A DNA stretch of 64,000 nucleotides from Pseudomonas sp. S31 (GCF_016648105.1 NZ_JACVVE010000009.1:62001-126000); one strand, 5' to 3'. Positions 46,389 to 56,364 are shown, counted from the stretch's first letter. The notes: a model not told the origin generated them from the letters alone. Program-made: numbers and translations.

Positions 46389-48818
46389 GTGAACAACAAC
46401 AAGCCATTCCCACGCTGGCGCGCCCTGGCGCTGGCCCTAGCGGTCGCTGCCGTCACTGCCAACAGCCAGGCCGACCAAGCCATCAGCACGATCCAGATCC
46501 AGGCGCAGCCCTTGGCCACGGCGCTGACCCAACTGGGCCAGCAGACCAACCTGCAATTGTTCTTCAGCCCGGAGCTGGTGGCCGGCAAGCAGGCGCCGCA
46601 GGTGTCCGGCAGCCTGGCGCCAGAACAGGCGCTGCAGCTGTTGCTGCAGGGCAGCGGGCTGACCTACGAGATGTCCCAGGACACCGTGGTGGTCAAGCCA
46701 GCCGAAACCGCTGGCACACTCACCACTGGCAGCCTGGAGCTGGCCCCGACCGACGTCAAGGTGGTCGGCGACTGGCTGGGCGATGCCGACCAGGCCGTGG
46801 TGCAGAACCACCCGGGCGCACGCACGGTGGTGCGCCGCGAGGCCATGGTGGAGAAGGGCGCGATGAACGTGCGCGACGTGCTGCGTGGTATCCCTGGCGT
46901 GCAGGTGCAGGAGTCCAACGGCACCGGTGGCAGCGACCTGTCGCTCAACGTTGGCGTGCGTGGCCTGACCTCGCGCCTGTCGCCCCGTTCGACGGTGCTC
47001 ATCGACGGCATTCCAGCGGCCTTCGCGCCGTATGGCCAGCCGCAGTTGTCGATGGCACCGATATCCTCCGGCAACCTCGACAGCATCGACGTGGTGCGCG
47101 GTGCAGGCTCCGTGCGCTATGGCCCGCAGAACGTCGGCGGGGTGATCAACTTCGTCACCCGGGCGATCCCCGAGAAGGCTTCGGCGGAGCTTTCCACCAC
47201 CCTGGAAACCTCCCAGCATGGTGGCTGGAAGCACACCGAGTCGGCGTTCGTCGGCGGTACGGCCGACAATGGCATGGGCGTGGCCTTGCTGTACACCGGG
47301 GTCAACGGCAATGGCTATCGGGAGAGCAACAACGGCAACGACATCGACGACGTGATCCTCAAGACCCACTGGGCGCCTACCGACGTCGACGAATTCTGGC
47401 TCAATTTCCACTACTACGACGGCCGCGCGGACATGCCGGGTGGCCTGACCCAGGCCCAGTACGACAGCAAGCCGTTCCAGTCGCTGCGCGACTACGACTA
47501 CTTCGCCGGGCGGCGCAAGGATGTGTCGTTCAAGTGGCAACGCCAGCTCGACGATGCTACCCAGTTCGAAGTGCTGACCTACTACACCGACAGTTTCCGC
47601 GGCAGCGCCATCGCCTCTCGGGACATGAAAACCTTGTCGTCATTCCCGCGCAACTACCACACCTTCGCCATCGAGCCACGCTTGTCGCGAATCTTCTTCG
47701 CCGGCCCGACCACCCAGGAAGTCAGCGTCGGCTATCGCTACCTGAAGGAAGGCATGCGCGAGCAGTCGTCGCGCCTGGCACTGATCGACAACGTGCCGAC
47801 CTCCACGCCGACGTCCGACGGCCACGTGTTCCAGGACCGCAGCGGTGGTACCGAGGCGAGCGCCTACTACATCGATGACAAGATCGACGTCGGCAACTGG
47901 ACCATTACCCCAGGCATCCGCTTCGAGCACATCAATACCGACTGGCGTGACCGCCCTGTGCTGGGAACCAACGGCCAGCCGGTGCCGGAGAAGAACCGAA
48001 GCATCACCAGCAACGAGCCGCTGCCGGCGCTGAGCGTGATGTATCACGTCTCCGATGCCTGGAAGCTGTTCGCCAACTACGAGACTTCCTTCGGCAGCCT
48101 GCAGTACTTCCAGCTGGGCCAGGGTGGCAGCGGCGACAGCACGGCCAATGGCCTGGAGCCGGAAAAGGCCAAGACCTATGAAATCGGCACTCGGTACGAC
48201 AACGGCGGTTTCGCCGGGGAGTTGACGGCGTTCTACATCGACTTCGACGACGAGCTGCAGTACATCAGCAACGACGTGGGCTGGACCAACCTGGGCGCGA
48301 CCAAGCACCAGGGCATCGAAGCGTCGGTGCGCTATGACCTGGCGGGGCTGGACCCGCGGCTGGAAGGGCTCTCGGTGAATGGTGGCTACACCTACACCCG
48401 AGCTACCTACGAAGGCGAGATCCCAGGCTTCAAGGGCCGCGACCTGCCGTTCTATTCGCGCCAGGTGGCGACTGCCGGGGTGCGATATGAGGTCAATCAC
48501 TGGACCTGGAACCTGGACGCCTATGCCCAATCCAAGCAGCGCGCGCCGGGGACCGGGATCAACAGCGATGGCAGCTTCACCGGTGACTACATCACCGAGC
48601 CGAGTGCGGATGGGCAGTATGGCGACATTCCGGGGTATGTGACCTGGCATGCCCGTGGTGGCTACGACTTCGGGCCGCAGATGTCCAACCTGAAGCTGGC
48701 GGCGGGGGTGAAGAACCTGTTCGACAAGCAGTACTTCACCCGCTCCAGCGACAACAATGCCGGCATCTACGTGGGTGAGCCACGGACCTTCTATGTGCAG
48801 GCCAGTGTAGGGTTCTGA
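46389..48818 (+). CDS. fecA: TonB-dependent transducer/receptor, FecA type
   Basis: An 809-residue outer-membrane receptor with signal peptide (to about residue 28) and an STN signalling domain (about 35-110, FDIQAQPL-like IQIQAQPLATALTQLGQQ). Plug domain with GVRGLTSRLSPRS and DVVRGAGSVRYGPQNVGG, and a barrel ending ASVGF. The long N-terminal domain and the fecIR genes upstream show that it signals its own induction. FecA-like plug and barrel features suggest ferric (di)citrate, but this is not proven. The start is GTG at 46389; the 108 bases before it should hold the FecI promoter. Confidence 0.9.
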   Translation: MNNNKPFPRWRALALALAVAAVTANSQADQAISTIQIQAQPLATALTQLGQQTNLQLFFSPELVAGKQAPQVSGSLAPEQALQLLLQGSGLTYEMSQDTVVVKPAETAGTLTTGSLELAPTDVKVVGDWLGDADQAVVQNHPGARTVVRREAMVEKGAMNVRDVLRGIPGVQVQESNGTGGSDLSLNVGVRGLTSRLSPRSTVLIDGIPAAFAPYGQPQLSMAPISSGNLDSIDVVRGAGSVRYGPQNVGGVINFVTRAIPEKASAELSTTLETSQHGGWKHTESAFVGGTADNGMGVALLYTGVNGNGYRESNNGNDIDDVILKTHWAPTDVDEFWLNFHYYDGRADMPGGLTQAQYDSKPFQSLRDYDYFAGRRKDVSFKWQRQLDDATQFEVLTYYTDSFRGSAIASRDMKTLSSFPRNYHTFAIEPRLSRIFFAGPTTQEVSVGYRYLKEGMREQSSRLALIDNVPTSTPTSDGHVFQDRSGGTEASAYYIDDKIDVGNWTITPGIRFEHINTDWRDRPVLGTNGQPVPEKNRSITSNEPLPALSVMYHVSDAWKLFANYETSFGSLQYFQLGQGGSGDSTANGLEPEKAKTYEIGTRYDNGGFAGELTAFYIDFDDELQYISNDVGWTNLGATKHQGIEASVRYDLAGLDPRLEGLSVNGGYTYTRATYEGEIPGFKGRDLPFYSRQVATAGVRYEVNHWTWNLDAYAQSKQRAPGTGINSDGSFTGDYITEPSADGQYGDIPGYVTWHARGGYDFGPQMSNLKLAAGVKNLFDKQYFTRSSDNNAGIYVGEPRTFYVQASVGF

Positions 48819-48832
48819 CACCGCGTCGGCTG

Positions 48833-48898
48833 CTTCGCGGGTGAACCCGCTCCTACAGGGTCGTGCTGTACCTGTAGGAGCGGGTTTACCCGCGAAAG
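48833..48898. repeat. REP inverted pair
   Basis: Arms 48833-48859 and 48871-48896 with the GCGGGTGAACCC/GGGTTTACCC core and one mismatch. Fills the gap between the converging fecA and opuCA genes. Confidence 0.88.
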
Positions 48899-48905
48899 AG
48901 CCCTA

Positions 48906-50063
48906 TCAGGACGCCGCCACCTCGGCCGGCGAAACGATACTGGTCTTCGCCCCCCGCGAACGCCCCGAGCTCAAGTAAGCTGCAATCGATTCCTGCGTCA
49001 CCTCACCCAGGAACACCTGCTCGGCATCGAGCACCGGCAACCACGCCCGATTGAACTCGTACATCCGCGACAGCAGGATGCGCAGGTGCTCGTCGTGCGA
49101 GGCGGTGGCATTGAACTGGCGCAGGAAGTCGCCACAGCTGCCTTGCTGGCGGTGCATGTCGCGTCGACGCACATAGCCCAGCGCCTTGTTCTGCGCATCG
49201 GTCACCACCACGTAGCGGCGGTCGTGTTCGTCCAGCAGCTCCAGGGCATCGGCCACCGGCGTTTCCGGGCTCACCGACGGGGCGTTGTCCGCGGCATCCT
49301 CGGCGCGGACCAGCAACAGGCGCTTGAGCGTGCTGTCCTGGCCGACGAAGTTGCTGACGAAGTCATCCACCGGATGCGCCAGCAAGGTGTCCGGGTGGTC
49401 CAGTTGGAGTAGCTTGCCGGCGCGGAAGATGGCGATCTTGTCGCCCAGCTTGATGGCTTCGTCGATGTCATGGCTGACCATGATCACCGTCTTGTTCAGC
49501 GCCCGCTGCATCTCGAAGAACTCGTTCTGGATCATCTCGCGGTTGATCGGGTCGACCGCGCCGAACGGCTCGTCCATCAGCAGCACGGGCGCTTCGGCGG
49601 CCAGTGCGCGGATCACGCCGATGCGCTGTTGCTGGCCGCCGGACAGTTCACGCGGGTAGCGTTGCAGGTACTGCTTGGGCTCGAGCTTGATCATGTGCAT
49701 CAGCTCGCGGGCACGCTCGTGGCACTTCTGCTTGTCCCAGCCGAGCAGGCGCGGCACCACGGTGATGTTCTCCTCGATGGTCATGTTGGGGAACAGGCCG
49801 ATCTGCTGGATCACGTAGCCGATATGGCGGCGCAGGGTCACTTCGTCCAGGGCACTGGTGTCCTCGCCGTTGATGAACACCTGCCCGGAGGTGGGCGTGA
49901 TCAGGCGGTTGATCATCTTCAGCGTGGTGCTCTTGCCGCAGCCCGAGGGGCCGAGGAACACGCAGATCTCGCCTTCGTTGACGGTGAGGCTTACCGAGTC
50001 GACCGCCTTGACGTCCTTGCCGTTGACGTTGAAGGTCTTGCTGAGGTTCTTGAGTTCGATCAT
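48906..50063 (-). CDS. opuCA: Betaine/choline/carnitine ABC transporter ATPase with CBS domains
   Basis: A 385-residue ATPase. Walker A GPSGCGKST (about 38-46), Q-loop VIQQIGLFPNM, signature LSGGQQQRIG, Walker B VLLMDEPFGAVD. The C-terminal 110 residues form a CBS pair (SPETPVADALELLDEHDRRYVVV), which in OpuA-type transporters senses ionic strength. It overlaps the permease gene upstream by four bases (ATGA). Confidence 0.9.
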   Translation of the reverse strand: MIELKNLSKTFNVNGKDVKAVDSVSLTVNEGEICVFLGPSGCGKSTTLKMINRLITPTSGQVFINGEDTSALDEVTLRRHIGYVIQQIGLFPNMTIEENITVVPRLLGWDKQKCHERARELMHMIKLEPKQYLQRYPRELSGGQQQRIGVIRALAAEAPVLLMDEPFGAVDPINREMIQNEFFEMQRALNKTVIMVSHDIDEAIKLGDKIAIFRAGKLLQLDHPDTLLAHPVDDFVSNFVGQDSTLKRLLLVRAEDAADNAPSVSPETPVADALELLDEHDRRYVVVTDAQNKALGYVRRRDMHRQQGSCGDFLRQFNATASHDEHLRILLSRMYEFNRAWLPVLDAEQVFLGEVTQESIAAYLSSGRSRGAKTSIVSPAEVAAS

Positions 50064-50713
50064 GAGCGCAGTCCTTCTGGAGTCAGGGCACGTTGCAGGG
50101 TTTGCAGGAGCAGGTCGGCGACGATGGCCAGCAGGCTGACCAGCACGGCGCCGACCAGCAGCATCGACATGTCGCTGCGGCTGATGGAGGTGAGGATGAG
50201 CACGCCAAGGCCACCGGCACCGATGGTCGCGGCGATGGTCATGACGCCGATGTTCATGACCACGGCGGTGCGCACGCCAGCGAGGATCACCGGCACCGCG
50301 ATGGGCAGTTCGACCATGCGCAGGCGCTGGCCGAAGGTCATGCCGATGCCGCGCGCGGCTTCACGGATGCCGGGCTCGACGTTGGTCAGGGCCAGGTAGG
50401 TGTTGCGCAGGATCGGCAGCAGTGAATAAAGGAACACTGCGGTAATCGCCGGAAGCGGCCCCAGGCCCTGGCCGAACTTGGAGTAGAACGGCAGCAGCAG
50501 GCCGAACAGGGCGATCGACGGGATGGTCAGCAGCACCGTGGCACTGGCCTGCAACGGGCCGGCGAGGGCCGGGAAGCGGGTCATCAGGATGCCCAGCGGC
50601 ACGCCGACGAGGATGGCCAGGCCGACGGCGATGCCGACCAGCATGACGTGCTGCCAGGTCAGTTGCAGGACCTGGGCCCAGTCAAGGTGGGCGAAGGTGT
50701 CGAGCAGGTTCAT
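50060..50713 (-). CDS. opuCB: Betaine/choline/carnitine ABC transporter permease
   Basis: A 217-residue permease with five to six membrane helices (VMLVGIAVGLAILVGVPLGIL, LLTIPSIALFGLLLPF) and the EAA loop EAARGIGMTFGQRLRMVELP. Overlaps the binding-protein gene by four bases upstream and the ATPase gene downstream. Pairs with the second permease at 51634. Confidence 0.9.
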   Translation of the reverse strand: MNLLDTFAHLDWAQVLQLTWQHVMLVGIAVGLAILVGVPLGILMTRFPALAGPLQASATVLLTIPSIALFGLLLPFYSKFGQGLGPLPAITAVFLYSLLPILRNTYLALTNVEPGIREAARGIGMTFGQRLRMVELPIAVPVILAGVRTAVVMNIGVMTIAATIGAGGLGVLILTSISRSDMSMLLVGAVLVSLLAIVADLLLQTLQRALTPEGLRS

Positions 50714-51621
50714 GGCTGTACCTCGCTGAGGGGGTGTTCGCGCAGGAAGTCAGCGGCCACGGCGGTCGGGCTCTGGTGCTCGACGTCGACCTTGGCGTTG
50801 AGCTGGCGCATGGTCTCGTCGTCGAGCTGCTCGGCCAGCGGCTTGAGCAGGCCGGCCAATTGCGGGTTGGCGTCGAGCACCGGCTTGCGGATCACCGGGG
50901 CGGCGGTGTAGTCGGGGAAGTAGTGCTTGTCGTCCTCGAGTAGCTTGAGGTTGAACGCGTTGAGGCGGCCGTCGGTGGTGTAGACCAGGCCGGCAAACAC
51001 CTGGTTGTTGTGCATGGCGGTATAGACCAGGCCGGCATCCATTTGGCGGATGTTGGCGCGACCCACTTGCAGGTCGTACAGCTCCTTGAGGCCGACCAGG
51101 CCATCCGGGCGGTTGGCGAACTCGGTGTCCAGTGCCACCAGGTGATTGCGCTTGCTTTCATCGCGCAGCACCTGGTTCAGATCGCTGATGGTGTTGACCT
51201 GCGGGTATTGCAAGGCAACTTCCTTGGGCAGACCCAAGGCATAGGTGTTGCTGAACTTGGACGGAGTCAGCCAGATCAGGTCTTTCTTGGCATCCAGTTC
51301 CTTGACCTTGGCGTAGGTGGCCGCGGCGTCGGGCATACGTTCGTCGATATGGTTGTAGGACACCAGCGAGACCCCGGTGTACTCCCACATCAGGTCGAGC
51401 TGGCCGGTTTCCTGGGCCTGGCGGGCGATGCTGCTGCCAAGGCCGGTGGTCACGCGTACGTCAAAACCGTTGGCGCGCAGGTACTGTGCGGTGATCTCGG
51501 CGAGCACGGTCTGTTCGGTGAAGACGCGCGCGCCGATGCGGATCAGCGGTTTTTCCGCTGCCTGGGCAAATCCTGCGAACAGCAGGGCCGCGCCCAGCAG
51601 CAAGGCGATTCTCTTCTTCAT
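50710..51621 (-). CDS. opuCC: Glycine betaine/choline-type periplasmic substrate-binding protein
   Basis: A 303-residue binding protein with a signal peptide (LLLGAALLFAGFAQA, about residues 7-21), then IRIGARVFTEQTVLAEI, a typical OpuAC start. Later segments DLMWEYTGVSLVSYNH and DAGLVYTAMHNNQVFAGLVYTTDGRL match the quaternary-amine-binding family. Free periplasmic protein (no lipobox). Four-base overlap with opuCB. Confidence 0.9.
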   Translation of the reverse strand: MKKRIALLLGAALLFAGFAQAAEKPLIRIGARVFTEQTVLAEITAQYLRANGFDVRVTTGLGSSIARQAQETGQLDLMWEYTGVSLVSYNHIDERMPDAAATYAKVKELDAKKDLIWLTPSKFSNTYALGLPKEVALQYPQVNTISDLNQVLRDESKRNHLVALDTEFANRPDGLVGLKELYDLQVGRANIRQMDAGLVYTAMHNNQVFAGLVYTTDGRLNAFNLKLLEDDKHYFPDYTAAPVIRKPVLDANPQLAGLLKPLAEQLDDETMRQLNAKVDVEHQSPTAVAADFLREHPLSEVQP

Positions 51622-51633
51622 ACGTTCCCTCTG

Positions 51634-52344
51634 TTATTGGGCCAGGCCACGTTCCAACCAGCGCTTGCTGGAGAAACTCACCGCGGCGTCCAGCACCAGG
51701 GCCAGCAGCGCGGTGCAGGCGGCGCCCAGCAGCAGCTGTGGCTGGTTGTTCAGGGCGATGCCGGGGAAGATCAGGCTGCCAAGGCTGTTGGCGCCGATCA
51801 GGAAGGCCAGTGGCGCGGTGCCGACGTTCAGGGCCAGGGCCACGCGCACACCTCCGACGATGATCGGCACGGCATTGGGCAACTCGACCTGCCACAGTTG
51901 CTGGCGCGGGGTCATGCCGATGCCGGTGGCGGCCTCCTTGAGCGAGGCGGGGACGTTTTTCAGGCCTTCGTAGGTGTTGCGCACGATGGGCAGGAGGGAG
52001 GCGAGGAAGAGCGCGAAGATCGCGGGACCGGCGCCGATGCCCAGGATACTCAGGGCGATGGCCAGAACGGCCAGAGGGGGAACGGTGTTGCCTACGTTGA
52101 AGAACTGCATGAAGCGTTCGGCTTTGTCGACCCGGTGCGGTCGACTCAAGGCAATGCCGGCAGGGATGCCCACGGCCAACGCCGCCGCCATCGAAGCCAG
52201 CACCAGGACCAGGTGCGCTTGCAGGTAGAAACCAAGATCGTCGCGATAACGCGCGATCGTGTCGATGCCGATCCAGTGGACCAGCAGGGCCAGGATGACG
52301 AGCACGGCGGCCCATCCCAACAGCCCCTTTCCGTAGCGTTTAGC
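51634..52344 (-). CDS. opuCD: Betaine/choline/carnitine ABC transporter permease, second
   Basis: A 236-residue permease, first gene of the operon. Helices include LLGWAAVLVILALLVHWIG and LVLVLASMAAALAVGIPAGIAL; EAA loop EAATGIGMTPRQQLWQVELP. The start is set at GTG 52344 because GGAG lies seven bases before it; the open frame continues to 52377. The operon promoter must lie between 52345 and about 52600. Confidence 0.88.
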   Translation of the reverse strand, partial: AKRYGKGLLGWAAVLVILALLVHWIGIDTIARYRDDLGFYLQAHLVLVLASMAAALAVGIPAGIALSRPHRVDKAERFMQFFNVGNTVPPLAVLAIALSILGIGAGPAIFALFLASLLPIVRNTYEGLKNVPASLKEAATGIGMTPRQQLWQVELPNAVPIIVGGVRVALALNVGTAPLAFLIGANSLGSLIFPGIALNNQPQLLLGAACTALLALVLDAAVSFSSKRWLERGLAQ

Positions 52345-52747
52345 CACAGGCGGACTCCTTGTGTTGTCGGCGAGCACACTTCTTTTGTTGCCGCCTTTTC
52401 TTGGCGGCGGTGGGTGTGTTCGCGAGTAGCAGCGTGAGGCAACCGAAGGCTGCGATCAGGCCATGAGCCGAACCCCGTCGGGCCCGAAAATGCTGATGAA
52501 ACCAGTCCCCAACCGAAGCGGGTTGCAGGGGAGTGGACGTCTCCGTGGGCGTAAAGGTTCCCATCTGAGGCGGCATTTGGCCAGCGTTAATCACTGGAAC
52601 TATGTATATTTCGCACAAAAAATAAGCGTAATTCTTACTTCAAGGCGTTGAATTACCTGCTATCGATCTACCTTCGCCTATCGACAAAATTCTCTTCCTG
52701 ATTTTTTCAATATTCGCTTGAGGGAATATTCCTCTGGAGGTATTTTG
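52345..52747. other. Intergenic region upstream of opuC and the toxin gene
   Basis: About 400 bases without a supported gene. Near the opuC start there is a hairpin CCGCC/GGCGG (around 52389-52410). The part from 52590 to 52740 is AT-rich and should carry the promoters of opuC (leftwards) and of the toxin-antitoxin pair (rightwards). An open frame on the minus strand (52340-52618) overlaps opuCD and is not convincing. Confidence 0.5.
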
Positions 52748-53116
52748 TTGGCGTGGTCGATCAGTTTTTGCACGGAGTTCGTTGCCGATTTCGACGGGCT
52801 CGAGAGTGCGATCAAGAAAGAGCTGGTAGGTCAGCTCAGGTTGCTGGAGCTTCTGGGGCCGGTACTGGGGCGTCCGCGAGTCGATACGCTGAAGGGATCC
52901 CGGCATCACAACATGAAGGAGTTGAGGTTCTGCGCAGGCAATGGCGTCTGGCGAGTTGCTTTTGCATTCGATCCAGCGCGAAGTGCCGTGATCCTGGTTG
53001 CAGGGGATAAGGCGGGGTTACGCGAGAAGCTTTTTTATCGGCGCCTGATAAAGCGTGCCGATGATCGTTTTGACAAGTATTTGCTCAGGGGAGAACGTAA
53101 TGTCCAAGACGCTTGA
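52748..53116 (+). CDS. HigB/RelE-superfamily toxin (phage-derived Gp49-like)
   Basis: A 122-residue protein of the Gp49-like family of RelE-fold mRNA-cleaving toxins. Visible family features are FDGLESAIKKELVGQL, LLELLGPVLGRP, TLKGSRHHNMKELRF and the beta strand WRVAFAFDPARSAVILVAGDK. The start is most likely TTG at 52748 (GGAGG seven bases upstream); TTG at 52745 is an alternative. It precedes its antitoxin and overlaps it by 17 bases, the reversed order typical of higBA. Confidence 0.85.
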   Translation: MAWSISFCTEFVADFDGLESAIKKELVGQLRLLELLGPVLGRPRVDTLKGSRHHNMKELRFCAGNGVWRVAFAFDPARSAVILVAGDKAGLREKLFYRRLIKRADDRFDKYLLRGERNVQDA

Positions 53117-53429
53117 TGAGGTAATGAACAGCTTGCCCGCGGAGCTCCGGGCTGCGGCTGAGGAACGTGGGCGCGAGCTGATCCGTGAGGAGATGACTTT
53201 GCAGGCGCTGCGTAAGCAGCTGGAGTTGACGCAAGAAGGCATGGCCCAGCGACTGGACATTCGCCAGGCCAATATATCCAAGGTCGAGAAGCGTACTGAC
53301 ATGCTGATTTCGACGCTACGGGGCTATGTAGAGGCGATGGGGGGTACGCTAGAGTTGGTGGCGCATTTGCCAGGCCGTCCGCCTGTTACCCTTGATGGTT
53401 TCGCTGAAGCGCCGATTGTCCGCGACTAG
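53100..53429 (+). CDS. XRE-family antitoxin (HigA-like)
   Basis: A 109-residue protein. The C-terminal half carries a helix-turn-helix: LRKQLELTQEGMAQRLDIRQANISKVEKR. The N-terminal helical part (LDEVMNSLPAELRAAAEERG) should bind the toxin. The ATG at 53100 overlaps the toxin gene. As for HigA it probably represses its own promoter. Confidence 0.87.
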   Translation: MSKTLDEVMNSLPAELRAAAEERGRELIREEMTLQALRKQLELTQEGMAQRLDIRQANISKVEKRTDMLISTLRGYVEAMGGTLELVAHLPGRPPVTLDGFAEAPIVRD

Positions 53430-53531
53430 CTTGCAGCACTTGCTCGACTGACGGAGGGATCGGTTTTGGTCCCCCGCCCAACTTCAGGTATGATACTGCC
53501 CCTTTCAAATCCCCCAGTCAGGCGATTTCCC

Positions 53532-55115
53532 ATGACCAACCAGGCCGCCGAAGTCGCGAAGCGCCGCACTTTCGCAATCATTTCCCACCCCGACGCCGGT
53601 AAGACCACCATCACCGAGAAGCTCCTGCTGATGGGCAAGGCCATTGCCGTCGCCGGTACCGTGAAGTCGCGCAAGTCCGACCGCCACGCCACTTCCGACT
53701 GGATGGAAATGGAGAAGCAACGCGGTATCTCCATCACCACCTCGGTGATGCAGTTCCCCTACCGCGAGCACATGATCAACCTGCTCGACACCCCCGGCCA
53801 CGAAGACTTCTCCGAAGACACCTACCGCACCCTGACCGCGGTGGACTCGGCGCTGATGGTGCTCGACGGCGGTAAGGGTGTAGAGCCGCGGACCATCGCC
53901 CTGATGGACGTCTGCCGCCTGCGCGACACGCCGATCGTCAGCTTCATCAACAAACTCGACCGTGACATCCGCGACCCGATCGAGCTGCTCGACGAGATCG
54001 AGGCGGTGCTGAAGATCAAGGCCGCGCCGATCACCTGGCCGATCGGTTGCTACCGCGACTTCAAGGGTGTCTACCACCTGACCGGCGATTACATCATCGT
54101 CTACACCCCAGGCCACGGCCATGAGCGTACCGAAGCCAAGATCATCCAGAAGCTGGACTCCGACGAGGCCCGCGCGCACCTGGGCGACCAGTACGATTCG
54201 TTCGTCGAGCAGCTCGAACTGGTGCAGGGCGCCTGCCACGAGTTCAACCAGGATGAGTTCATCAACGGCCAGCTGACCCCGGTGTTCTTCGGTACCGCGC
54301 TGGGCAACTTCGGCGTCGACCATGTGCTCGACGCGGTCGTCGATTGGGCACCACGCCCGCTGGGCCGTGTCGCCCACGAGCGGACCGTCGAGCCGGTCGA
54401 GGAGAAGTTCACCGGTTTCGTGTTCAAGATCCAGGCGAACATGGACCCGAAGCACCGCGACCGTATCGCCTTCATGCGCATCTGCTCGGGCAAGTACGAA
54501 AAAGGCATGAAGATGCGCCACGTGCGCCTGAACAAGGACCTGCGCATCGGCGATGCGCTGACCTTCTTCTCGTCCGAGCGCGAGCAGCTCGAAGAGGCCT
54601 ACGCCGGTGACATCATCGGCCTGCACAACCACGGCACCATCCAGATCGGCGACACCTTCACCGAGGGCGAGGCCCTGGGCTTCACCGGTATCCCGCACTT
54701 CGCCCCGGAGCTGTTCCGCCGCGTGCGCCTGAAAGACCCGCTCAAGTCCAAGCAACTGCGTCAGGGCCTGCAGCAGCTGGCCGAAGAGGGCGCGACACAG
54801 GTGTTCTTCCCTGAGCGCAGCAACGACATCATCCTCGGTGCGGTCGGTGTGCTGCAGTTCGACGTGGTCGCCAGCCGCCTGAAGGAGGAGTACAAGGTCG
54901 AGTGCGCCTACGAGCCGATCACCGTCTGGTCGGCCCGCTGGATCGGTTGCGACGACAAGAAGAAGCTCGAGGAATTCCAGAACAAGGCCATGGAGAACCT
55001 GGCCATCGACGGTGGCGGTCACCTGACCTACCTGGCGCCGACCCGCGTCAACCTGGCGCTGATGGAAGAGCGCTGGCCGGACATCAAGTTCCGCGCTACT
55101 CGCGAGCATCACTGA
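53532..55115 (+). CDS. prfC: Peptide chain release factor 3
   Basis: A 527-residue translational GTPase that removes RF1/RF2 from the ribosome. G1 [10 protein letters not shown]2 region [13 protein letters not shown]3 DTPGHEDF, G4 NKLDRD, followed by domains II and III ([22 protein letters not shown] [14 protein letters not shown]). The start [14 protein letters not shown] at 53532 matches the family. Normal length. Confidence 0.96.
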   Translation: MTNQAAEVAKRRTFAIISHPDAGKTTITEKLLLMGKAIAVAGTVKSRKSDRHATSDWMEMEKQRGISITTSVMQFPYREHMINLLDTPGHEDFSEDTYRTLTAVDSALMVLDGGKGVEPRTIALMDVCRLRDTPIVSFINKLDRDIRDPIELLDEIEAVLKIKAAPITWPIGCYRDFKGVYHLTGDYIIVYTPGHGHERTEAKIIQKLDSDEARAHLGDQYDSFVEQLELVQGACHEFNQDEFINGQLTPVFFGTALGNFGVDHVLDAVVDWAPRPLGRVAHERTVEPVEEKFTGFVFKIQANMDPKHRDRIAFMRICSGKYEKGMKMRHVRLNKDLRIGDALTFFSSEREQLEEAYAGDIIGLHNHGTIQIGDTFTEGEALGFTGIPHFAPELFRRVRLKDPLKSKQLRQGLQQLAEEGATQVFFPERSNDIILGAVGVLQFDVVASRLKEEYKVECAYEPITVWSARWIGCDDKKKLEEFQNKAMENLAIDGGGHLTYLAPTRVNLALMEERWPDIKFRATREHH

Positions 55116-55135
55116 TCCAGGCAGCCTTCACCTGC

Positions 55136-55213
55136 CCCTGTAGGAGCGGGTTCACCCGCGAATGCGATGTTGGGTCTACCGATGCATTCGCGAGTAAACT
55201 CGCTCCTACAGGG
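55136..55213. repeat. REP inverted pair
   Basis: 30-base arms 55136-55165 and 55184-55213 with a few mismatches (CGGGTTCACCC on one side, CGAGTAAACTC on the other), in the gap between converging prfC and the binding-protein gene. Confidence 0.88.
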
Positions 55214-55232
55214 AATCGCATGACGGCTGGAA

Positions 55233-56312
55233 TCAATTCCCTGCCTTGATACTGGTCCAGATCCGGGTCCTGATGCGGTCGATCTTCGCCGGCATCGCCT
55301 CCAGCGCATACAGCTTGTCCATCACATCGTCGCTCGGGTAAATCATCGTATTGCCCTTCATCGCCGGGTCCACCAGCGCGTCCGCCTTGAGGTTGCCGTT
55401 GGCGTACTGCACATGGTTGCTGATGTTGGCCATCACCTGCGGCTGCAGCAGGTAGTTCATATAGGCATACCCAGCCTTCTCATCCGGCGCATCGGCCGGC
55501 ATGGCGACCATGTCGAACCACATCGGCGCGCCCTCTTTCGGGATCGAGTACCCGACCTTCACTCCGTTCCTCGCCTCTTCGGCACGGTTCTTCGCCTGCA
55601 GCACGTCCCCCGAGAAGCCCACCACCACGCAGATGTCGCCATTGGCCAGGTCACCGGTGTACTTAGAGGAATGGAAGTAGCTGATGTACGGCCGCACCTG
55701 CATCAGCAACGCCTTGGCCTTCTCGTAGTCCGCTGGGTCCTGGCTGTGGTGGGGCAGGCCCAGGTAATGCAGGGCGATCGGCAGCAGCTCGGGACCGTTG
55801 TCGAGCACCGCGACGCCGCAGCTTTTCAGCTTGCTCATGTACTCGGGCTTGAAGATCAGATCCCAGGAATCGACCGGGGCGTTGTCGCCGAGTACGGCCT
55901 TGACCTTGTCGATGTTGTAGCCGATGCCGGTGCTGCCCCACAGGTAGGGGAATCCGTGCTGGTTGCCAGGGTCGTTCACTTCCAGGGCCTTGAGCAGTAC
56001 CGGATTGAGGTTGTGCCAGTTGGGCAGTTGCGCACGGTCCAGCCGTTTCAGGGCCTTGCCCTGGATCTGCCGGGCCATGAAGTGGTTGGACGGAAACACC
56101 ACGTCATAGCCGGAATTGCCGGTCATCAGCTTGCCATCGAGGGTCTCGTTGCTGTCGTACACGTCATAGGTCGGCACGATGCCGGTGGCTTGCTGGAAGT
56201 TCTTCAGCGTGTCGGGGGCGACGTAGCTGGACCAGTTGTAGATTTTCACCGTCTCGGCGGCACTGGCCACGCCAGCGGCCAACGCCAGGGGAGCGAACAG
56301 GAACATGCGCAT
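55233..56312 (-). CDS. Polyamine-type periplasmic binding protein (PotF/PotD-like)
   Basis: A 359-residue binding protein with a short signal peptide (FLFAPLALAAGVASAAE). Family motifs are VKIYNWSSYVAPDTL, TYDVYDSNETLDGKLMTG, YDVVFPSNHF and, later, GFSGDVLQAKNRAEEA. PotF-like proteins bind putrescine. No permease or ATPase genes follow, so it may feed a transporter elsewhere or act as a sensor. Last gene of the cupin-oxidoreductase cluster, suggesting import of an amine that the oxidoreductase degrades. Confidence 0.88.
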   Translation of the reverse strand: MRMFLFAPLALAAGVASAAETVKIYNWSSYVAPDTLKNFQQATGIVPTYDVYDSNETLDGKLMTGNSGYDVVFPSNHFMARQIQGKALKRLDRAQLPNWHNLNPVLLKALEVNDPGNQHGFPYLWGSTGIGYNIDKVKAVLGDNAPVDSWDLIFKPEYMSKLKSCGVAVLDNGPELLPIALHYLGLPHHSQDPADYEKAKALLMQVRPYISYFHSSKYTGDLANGDICVVVGFSGDVLQAKNRAEEARNGVKVGYSIPKEGAPMWFDMVAMPADAPDEKAGYAYMNYLLQPQVMANISNHVQYANGNLKADALVDPAMKGNTMIYPSDDVMDKLYALEAMPAKIDRIRTRIWTSIKAGN

Positions 56313-56364
56313 ATCGGGTTTACCTTGCTTTGTGTGTTTTTATCGAAGGCAGGCGATCAGCGGA

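Noticed and set aside
52340..52618. 92-residue minus-strand frame upstream of opuCD
   Set aside because: Overlaps the opuCD start in another frame, has no clear ribosome-binding site and no recognisable domain.
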